Shown: piece by piece, positions 56,701 through 64,000 of the stretch
How the letters are laid out: each line of letters opens with the position of its first letter
How positions within the stretch are numbered: the stretch's first letter is position 1
DNA from: Oscheius dolichura
Taxonomy: Eukaryota; Nematoda; Chromadorea; Rhabditida; Rhabditidae
NCBI GenBank assembly: GCA_932521035.1
Contig: OW051494.1
Location: forward strand, 8,232,001-8,296,000
Reading direction: 5' to 3'
Length of the DNA stretch: 64,000 nt
Made by a program: the position numbers and the translations under genes
Notes under the pieces: model-generated
Seen by the model: the letters and a program-made list of their open reading frames with translations, nothing else
The model's database searches: none
What the model was told of the DNA's origin: nothing

Positions 56701-59223
56701 GATGGGGAAGCCCCGACATTTGACCACAAAATTGCTAGAAGATCCCTTTCTTTGGAAAAAAGACTATAGTACTGACTCTCGTACCGAAATTTCCCATTTT
56801 TCATACCGGACTTCCTCGAATCTGCCGGGTTCAAGATCGCCTGTACCAGAGTGGTCTCAGTTTTCTTGTCCCTGTCCCGTTTTTCGCCAGACTACGGTAA
56901 ACCCGCAGTTGTACCTTAGATCTAGAGCTGTCTTCTGCCCAGATCTGTCTTCTTTCTTCGATTTTATTAGCAACTTTCAGATCCAATTCAATCTTCCCGC
57001 CAAATTCGAAGGCTACGCCGTCGTCAAGGGATACGAGAAAGATTCCCAGTGTCAAATGGTCTGTTCAATTTTTTTTGTTATTCAAACTATCCTTTCAGCC
57101 AATCAAAAAGTTTTCCGAAGGTGGAAATCGAACGCTGGATTTCTTCGTAGCCGCCGATTCTTGCGGGGTTACTGTAGTCACATCGGTACGTGGTAAAAAT
57201 GCATTTTTCTCCTGATCTAAACCTCAATTTGGAAAAATAGATATATCCTCGTGTTCTGGAGAAAAAGGCGAATGTTTTAAGCCTAAAATTATTTCCAGGA
57301 AGATCCTCCTGGGCGCAACAGTTCGGTAATTATACACCTGGTCCATGCTCCCTCCCTGCGGACGGAGATTGACCGCGCCTTTCTGCTCCAATGCCATGTC
57401 GGCTCTCGTCCTCACGACGGAGAAGTCTCTACCCATTTGGATGTCGTGAAAAGGTACTAATTTACCCTAAAAATAAAAAAAAACTCATAAAATTGTTCAG
57501 TGAAGTGACCATAGCGGAGACGATATCCCTAAGCTCGTTGCCGCCGACTTGTAGCTATTCCATCCGGAAGGATCGCCCAGATGGACCCATCATTTCCCGA
57601 GCTACTGTAGGACAAGCCGTCTACCATCGGTGGGATTGTGATGGAGATGAGAGTCAGTTTTTTAAAAAAAAATTGGCGACAAGTTCGGCTACAGTAATCA
57701 AACTCCTTGTTTAGTGCGCCCTCGCGGTCTGGTATACGGTCTCCGCGCAGCTGCACCCGTATATCCTCGGAAGGGGGTTTTAATCGATAGAGACAACTAC
57801 AGTACTCCCCTCGCCTTTATACACTTGACTTGCCGAGATTTTACGGGTGCAGGCGCGCGAATTAGGCCGTAGTCCCCAGCGCACGCGGTCTTTGACCCCA
57901 TTTTTCTCCCTTCTCAATTACTTTCCAGCAAAACTATTTTATGCATCGTGATCATCAGAAAAAGGCGCATATTTTAGGCCTAGAACGAAAAATAATGCAA
58001 TTATAAGGAAAATCTAGCCGGCCCCTTTCAGAGGTCAATAACGTCTACGGTATCCGGATCCACAGCTGCTTTGCCAGTGACGACGTCGAGCAGAAGTATC
58101 CGATTGTCGACAGCCAAGGGTAGGAAAGACTCCTGATGCCGAAAACGGTTCCAATATTCAGCTGTTCCTCAGATTTGGCACTCTTGACGAACCCTGCCTA
58201 CGACGAAGAACATCTCTCGGCCTACGCCCTGTCCCATGTTTTTGGAGTACTGGAACACGACTCTCTCAAGTATTTATTGGTCTTTTAATTCTAACATAAG
58301 GCTCCGTTTAGATTTGTCTGTAAATTGAGTCTGTGCACAAGGGATGGAGACGGATGCGAGGGGGTTACGGTAAGTGGACAGCGGAAAAATGGGGGGCTAG
58401 GGGCTGGACAAGGAAAGGGATTGTGATCATTTCAGCCGCCGCGATGCAGTGACAACCATACGGATCTGTTGGTCTGGAAGACGGCCACCAGCCCCACGGA
58501 TCCTGCCCTGACATCGGCGCTGTCGACAAAAGTCGACATCGGAGAAGAGCCGATGTATACCAGGGTTGTATCGGCCATCATCGACTCCAAAATATTCTTG
58601 GCCATCTCGGGACTGATGCTCTTTGCCGCGGCTACCTTACGTAGGCTTTTTTGCTTCTTTATCAATTCAGGAAATAAAAACCTGCCTTTTTAGACTCTTA
58701 GAAAATGTTACGAACTTATTTTCCCCGTGAAAACAGTCAAAAATATAAAATTTGCCAAATTTCAAAGGAGAAAACGCGCTCCATTGCAAGTAAACAAAAA
58801 ACAACTCATGTTTTCGGCAATTTCACTTCATTTTCTTTATGTTTTTATGGTTTTCAGTACTAGAGCATTATTCTGCACATAAAAAGACAAAGAAGAAGTG
58901 TAGAAATAACTCAAAATTGAAGAAAAACGGGCCTAATAGGGTAGGACTTAAACTTTAGCATTGGAGCGCGCTTCTATCCGTGCTGGGACCTCATTTTCTG
59001 TTTATTCCTACCTCCTCTGACTTTTGCCCTTTTAGTAGTGGTCCATAAACTTCGTGGCCAGCAGTATGCCGCCTCGACGCCGTCGATGTCGACCCGCTCC
59101 CGTGCCAGTTCCCATTTCGAGGCGGCCTCCTCCTCTTCCGACGCATCTCAAGCATCTGGTCCCCTGCCCGACCCCCGTCTGGCTGACTTCCTTAGAACTT
59201 TTGATAGGAATCGTTATGTTTAG
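50786..59223 (+). CDS. Large vWA/ZP apical extracellular matrix protein with mucin stalk (CUT-6-like C-terminus)
   Basis: Exons from 50786 to the TAG at 59221 keep one frame. Domains in order: a proline-rich region (50786-51920); a compact unknown segment (51997-52502, NPPDIVNNIIVHIYLNTKGK..); acidic helices; and a Thr/Arg mucin-like region (about 52850-53675, TTTERATTR repeats). An acidic part and a second Thr/Ser mucin region follow (54419-55279). Then a von Willebrand A domain (about 55350-56410, FLLDSSNKF, VLIILTDGQS), a ZP domain (about 56600-58450, LECAGGGFKIQFNLPAKF with paired Cys), and a membrane segment (IFLAISGLMLFAAATLLVV). The short tail ends at 59223. C. elegans CUT-6 also joins vWA and ZP and shapes alae. 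The vWA MIDAS is imperfect (DSSNK, not DxSxS). The 5' end is unresolved: ATG 50224, just after CATTTCAGGGC, is a candidate start. Confidence 0.78.
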
Positions 59224-60035
59224 AGAGTATTTGCTCAATTTCACTTCTTCTCAACCTCATATCCGATCGGGCCAATTATTTCAAGTTACTTCACCAAAAA
59301 GTGTATTATTTATTCAATTGCCACTAATAACTCGCCAATAACATTGTCTTTCTCAGTTTTTTTTGCTGCCATTATTATTGTTTTTTTTTCTCGCCAATTT
59401 TCTCATCAGAAAAGAATTATATCAGCAGAGAAATAAGAAAAATAAACGTTTCTTTCAATTGCTATCCATTTTGAAAACGTCAGATCCATCCCTCCTCCCT
59501 CCTTCGGAAAAACAAATACGAAAAGAGGAAGCAAACATTTTTCACAACACCACTGGACGTGGCGAAAATATCGCCTCTACGTCAAAATTTCGTAACACAT
59601 ATAACTGTTTGGACGGGCTCCGGTCGGCCTCATTCCAATACGGATACAGACAAGGAGATTTGCTGATGACTAGGACTTTTCCCTTTCTCCCTGTCTACTG
59701 ACCGGAATTTAGATGGTTCAGTGGTTACAGATCTTTATTGGCATATCAACCATATGGGCTAGTGTGGATCTCACTTGTTTATGGGCTGGGTCGCCCTGGA
59801 GGGACTGCCCCGCTCCCCCAGCGGGTGTTTCCACCCGACTCATCCTCCCCGCCCTCCACTAGGAGAGAGAGGCGGCCAGCGCAGAGAGTGCTAGAGTATT
59901 CTGACTAGTAGTTAGAACAATAACATCCAGCGAGTGGATAAAGTATGAGGAAAAAGGCTGTTTCCTTGTTTGGCAAAAACACCAACTGGGAACAATGGAT
60001 TTATCATTATCGCTGTTAACAAAAAGTCGAAGGTG
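59224..60035. other. Intergenic stretch, no gene recognised
   Basis: Between the vWA/ZP gene (+) and the F-box-like gene (-), which converge. A GC-rich block at about 59780-59900 could form stems (GACTGCCCCGC..GCGGGTG) but matches no RNA family I recognise. Confidence 0.4.
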
Positions 60036-61974
60036 TTATTCTGTAACGGATTTGTTGAAGAGGTGCTCCCGGGTATTGATATAGGTACAGCGAAACGGCG
60101 ACTTCGCATGGCAGTACCCCCATAATTTCCAATCGGCCTTTGTCGGCTTCTTTCGACGGCTCCAGAAGATATCCAGCGTCTGTCTCTCCTTCACGAATTG
60201 TTCTATCTCCCTCTTTAGACTGTCATCTCGAAGCAAAGCGATTCGATCTCGAGAATATGTCAAACATTCAAGCACCGCCTGAAATTGGAAAGAATTGACG
60301 AGTGGGTTGGTTCGACCGATTTTGGGCGTAAACGGTGTGTCAAATGTTTGTGTCCGTATTTCGGTCATTTTTTGGTCAGTTTCCGATATTTAAAAGCTTG
60401 CTAGGACAGTTTTTCAAGACACATCTAATAAACTGGGTTACAGCTCAAACACCCCGGCAAAAAAAACTGTAGCCCCTCAAACATAGACTTGGTCGAGGTC
60501 AGCCTCGGGGAGCGTTATGTAACGATCCAAAGGGGGAATGCGGCACGTTTGTGGCCATATCTCCGTTTCTTACGGACCAAATTCCAAGATTCAAAGATTT
60601 ACTTGGAGAGCACGTCAAGAGAATTGTAATGAATCCAATTTCAGCTCTATTTGCTGGAGTAGAAAGCCTGTATTACCAGAAATGTGGAAAAAACACAGAA
60701 AAAGCTATATTTGTGGTGCTCCTGACTTTTCTACCAGAGGATTTGAGCTCAACCTTGGTTTATTTGATTTGCCTTGAAACGCGCTCCGAGATGGTTTTTG
60801 AATAACCAAAAACGACCAGGAAATGACCGAGATACAGACACAAACTCCCATCATATCTGTTTATCCCCAAAACGGGCGCCCCCAGCCATTTGACCATCAT
60901 TTCTCACCTCTAATATGCACTTATCCCAGAGTATCTTCCGTTTAATACGAACGGGCATCGGCCTAAAAACCGGAGCACCACTGGGAATCATAAAATACCA
61001 GGAGATCTTCGGGGTGTGGGTCGTGTAGTTGAGCACGAGGTTCTCGACTCGCTTGCAAGATCTCCACAGGCGGGTCAAGACGACGAATGATGACTGAAAC
61101 TGTAAATTTCCCTCTTTTTCCGTAAAATACAGTAACCTTTTTGATAATTTCGGTTATCAGAAGTTCTGGGAGAGGGTTGACATCAATTGTGGCGGGTCCT
61201 CTCGAGTTCTGTAGCTCCCATTTCTGCTCAATTATGTATTTCTTGGTCACGCTGAAGAGAAGTCAACACTACTTTTTTGGTTGTCTCTACCTCCGGAGAT
61301 GATCCAGTCTGTCGCGTATTTCGCATTTCAGTTCATCAGATAATAAATGAGAGAAATGACTGTTTCTCTCTTCGTATCTATCCATTGTGTGTAGATAAAA
61401 TTTCCTCATTGATCCATATTCTATACTGGTGTAATTGTGTTTTTCTCTATAGCTTCTTCTACATCGCACCATTAAACTGCATATTGCACTTTGATTTTCA
61501 GGATAATTCTGAAGAGCTTATTTTTGCATACAAGTTGTATATGGCAAAATACATACAGGCTTCCCAAAGCGCCAGTCTGGATTCAATTCACCCCAATTTA
61601 TATATTTTCATATTGACAAATATTGCTAAACCTTTGTAACAAGGTGTATATACCTCTTGAAAGAAGTTGATTACTTTCTCTAGCAGCGCAACATCGCGTA
61701 TTTGAGAAAGAATCCTTGCAACTGCTTTCAAGCAGTTGCTTGTGGTGAAAGCCATCTTGACGATGGTCACTGTCGGCTGCTGAATGGAAGATATTGCATA
61801 GAATAGAAAACCAACCCTCTGAATGATTTCACTTTGATATTTCTCTGGGAGACTGGTAAAATTAATAGGGCGGCGAGGATAATTTCTCTGTTCAAAGGGC
61901 AGATACATTTTGTAAAATTGTGCTGGTTGAAGTCTGTCGACAAGCTTTCCCTTTTCTTTACGATTGCGGTCCAT
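60036..61974 (-). CDS. F-box-like nematode family member, copy 2 (better preserved)
   Basis: From ATG 61974: MDRNRKEKGKLVDRL, then SLPEKYQSEIIQR, then exon QPTVTIVKMAFTTSNCLKAV..INFFQE. An exon starting NYPENQSAIC contains SHLLSDELKCEIRDRLDHL, followed by EQKWELQNSRGPATIDVNPL with LPELLITEIIKK. The next exon reads FVVLTRLWRSCKRVENLVLN, and the last exon (60278-60036) contains WKLWGYCHAKSPFRCTYINT. Introns fall at the same places as in copy 1. Three LP/LS..+..I segments look like F-box first helices, the third followed by a W/C-rich helix, so a role as ubiquitin-ligase substrate adaptor is possible. An in-frame upstream ATG at 62088 would add a hydrophobic leader. The intron before the last exon holds a MITE. 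Confidence 0.55.
60346..60845. mobile_element. MITE with 32-bp terminal inverted repeats
   Basis: The left end GTTTGTGTCCGTATTTCGGT and right end ACCGAGATACAGACACAAAC are inverted repeats of about 32 bp with few mismatches. They bound about 500 bp without transposase. It lies in the last intron of F-box-like copy 2. A partial relative is at about 22533-22568, next to copy 1. Confidence 0.6.
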
Positions 61975-62218
61975 AGTTTGAAGACAAGAGACCGACTTGT
62001 ACAATGACACTGCTGCTGCAACAACGTATAGGAGACACAAAAAGACAACCGAAGAGTTTGATCGCGAGCTGATTCCCATACGCAGCAATGCGTGGGAGAT
62101 CCCACAATTTTCACTACCACGAATAACCCCATTTTTGATACATTTCCACTTGAGTTCGGTGTTGAATTATATTGTGCTCTTCAGATATTCTATGGACACA
62201 TATATCTAAATTTCTACA

Positions 62219-64000
62219 ATGGCAGCATGTTCGGAGTTAAAAGTACTCCTAGAAGCAGAAACATTCAGCGAAAAATTGGATTTGTATTTACGGCCATTAG
62301 CAAAAGCTGAAATTATAGTAAAATTACCACGGGTTTGTTTGTTTCTGTTATTCGATTTGATTAAATGTTTATAGATAACAGTACCTGGTCAATCTATCTC
62401 TAATTGGGACCTAATGGAAAGATTGAAGAAGATTGTTCAGCCGATTATGGTTATTTTCATTTGAGAAGTGTTGATAATGTTGTATTATTTTAGTTTGATG
62501 CTATCAAAGTCAGAGAAAGCTCGTTGGAGAGCGTAATATTTGAAACTGAATTGCTTTCTAGAGCAATGCTTCGGCAGGTAAATGTTGCAGCCTAAAATGC
62601 TTTCGAAAGCTATGCTGCTGGTGATAAAAGTTCACGCAATTTCGTTTAGACAATAAAATTACTACAAGGTCAAACTATGCGTGTTAGTGGCTTTTCCGAA
62701 CCTCTTCAGATTATCATTCAAGAAGCAAAATCAGAATTCCCCAGGTTTTCAGAAGGTGGAACATGTGTTATTTTTAAAATTGTAGCCGACATGATTGGGA
62801 TTTATTTTATATGAAAAATAAACTTGACGAAGCCAAGCCTGGCGAACGTCCTGACACTATTTATTTGGCTAAGGTGCCAGTTAAATGGTTCAGTGTAAGT
62901 GTTGTTTATTTGATAAACATAAAATTTATAGGACGGTAAATTAGACGGACCTTGTGAATTTCTTCTCACTACAGCAATGTCTGTTTTTGGTACTATAAGA
63001 CGTGTAGATATTCCAATTTGTGATCCTATGAGGCCTCATATGTCATCAAAATTAGCTGGTTTTCAACAGAAAGGATTCACTTTTGGACAGGTTCTTTTGT
63101 AAAAATGCATTTTATATATTTTTATGTGCAGGAAGTTCTTTTTGAAGCCTACGTACAATATCGGGAATATCAAGGGTTTGAGACGGCTATGAACGCTCTT
63201 CGTAATATGAAATGGGTGAAGAAAATTGATGGAAAGACTTTTCAAGCGAATGTGAAGGTCGGTATTATTTATTTATTTATTTGTTATAATGGGGAGGGGC
63301 ATTGACAGTATACACAAATTATTCCATGTACTGCGGCGACGGTCCTTCTCATACAGGTGGACTTCGATCGGACCAAACATCTTAGCGACACGATGGTGGA
63401 AAGACGGGACCTTGAAAGAAGCCGGCTTATTGCTGAAAAGAAGAAAGAATTGGAAGAGGAGCTTAATGCAAAGTTAGAATTTTTTTTCTATATCCTCGAA
63501 TGGCTCAATTTTCAGAGAAGAAGAAGAACGGAAAATTCGGTTAGCAGAGTTAGAAAAACTAAGAAGACAAGAAGAGAGGGAGCAAAAAAGACGGCAAAAG
63601 GTAGTGCATTTATTTAATGCTTATTTCAAATATTAAAATTTAGAGAGAAGAAGAACGTAAACGGGAAGATGAAAAACGAAAAAAAGAAGATGAACGCAAA
63701 GCAAAAGAAAACGTTGAAAAAGAAGCAGAACGCCGCTATAAACAGAAAACTATCTTACAGTCTCAACGGCTTCTGGAATGTGTATTTAATCGCATTGAGG
63801 TAGGATTATTGCTTAATTTTAATCATATTGAATATAGGCTAAAGAGATCAGACGTAAATTGGAATTTGAAGAAGAAATGCGTCAACAAAAAATGAAACTG
63901 GACGAGTTGGATGGAGATGATAAAGAGCAAGCGTTGCGCAGTGTTTTGCTCATGCAACGAGAACAAGATCTAAGGGAAAAGGTAGGCTAAATTTTAAATT
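62219..64000 (+). CDS. AKAP17A: AKAP17A-like splicing-associated protein, 5' part
   Basis: AKAP17A is a nuclear-speckle protein that anchors PKA and affects alternative splicing. From ATG 62219 the protein has LDLYLRPLAKAEIIVKLPRI, GQSISNWDLMERLKKIV and GQTMRVSGFSEPLQ, all matching the animal N-terminus. An RRM-like part follows (PDTIYLAKVPVKWF, FGTIRRVDIPICDPMRPHM, VLFEAYVQYREYQGFETAMN), then NVKVDFDRTKHLSD. From 63380 on there is a long charged Arg/Glu/Lys coiled coil (EEERKREDEKRKKEDERK). Twelve exons are visible, with short introns. The last one seen ends at about 63980 with a GTAGGC donor, and the gene continues past the window. Confidence 0.88.

Noticed and set aside
1-64000. CRISPR arrays, bacterial operons, insertion sequences, rRNA genes, spliced-leader RNA genes
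   Set aside because: No regularly spaced direct repeats, no ribosome-binding-site-led gene strings, no transposase frames and no rRNA or SL sequence were seen. The intron-rich genes are clearly eukaryotic.

Overview
The window looks like nuclear DNA of a nematode, probably a rhabditid; the species cannot be named. Introns are mostly 35-60 nt with TTTTAG/TTTCAG acceptors. Several start codons sit a few bases after a TTTCAG-type acceptor, as expected for spliced-leader trans-splicing, and same-strand pairs 170-200 bp apart look like operons. Nematode-specific families are present: a MUA-3/MUP-4-type matrix receptor, an ABU/PQN pharyngeal Gln/Cys protein and a vWA+ZP cuticlin-like protein. All gene models below were spliced by eye from GT..AG signals, reading frame and protein family resemblance. 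Boundaries may be off by a base or by an exon.

Layout. 1-4034 (+): the 3' end of a mua-3/mup-4-like gene. 4416-13302 (-): a USP30-like mitochondrial deubiquitinase followed by Rab escort protein rep-1, probably one operon. A complete ABU/PQN-like gene (9832-11827, +) lies inside the 3.7-kb intron of the USP30-like gene. 13548-14299 (+): an actin N-terminal acetyltransferase NAA80. 14696-17514 (-): class I aldolase with tRNA-Cys in an intron. 17.5-23.6 kb is a repeat-rich accessory region with a decayed member of an F-box-like family, interrupted by one MITE inserted into another. 23658-25930 (+): mitoribosomal mL48-like and TatD nuclease, likely an operon. 26.0-33.2 kb is a second accessory block with a family fragment, tRNA-like sequences, a serpin, a trypsin-like protease with a MITE just upstream, and repeats. 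33276-35716 (-): two small membrane proteins.

36417-38510 (+) is the gephyrin/MoeA-type molybdenum insertase, convergent with ADAT3 (38684-39772, -). 40798-44292 (+) is a RING/B-box/NHL (TRIM-NHL) gene with a long 3' UTR. 45767-47972 (+) is orc-4, with a small antisense gene in its last intron. 48.0-50.2 kb is mostly empty apart from a 59-codon ORF. About 50.2-59.2 kb (+) is a large apical-matrix protein: proline-rich, Thr-rich mucin, vWA, ZP and a C-terminal membrane segment. 60036-61974 (-) is the better-preserved F-box-like family member, again with a MITE in an intron. 62219 to the window end (+) is AKAP17A, cut by the edge.

Most core genes are conserved housekeeping functions: vesicle traffic, mitochondrial quality control, glycolysis, tRNA editing, molybdenum cofactor, replication licensing and splicing. 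The less ordinary content is the nested genes, the F-box-like family with its MITEs, and the large ZP gene, whose mucin region is built on a short motif also scattered through introns here.
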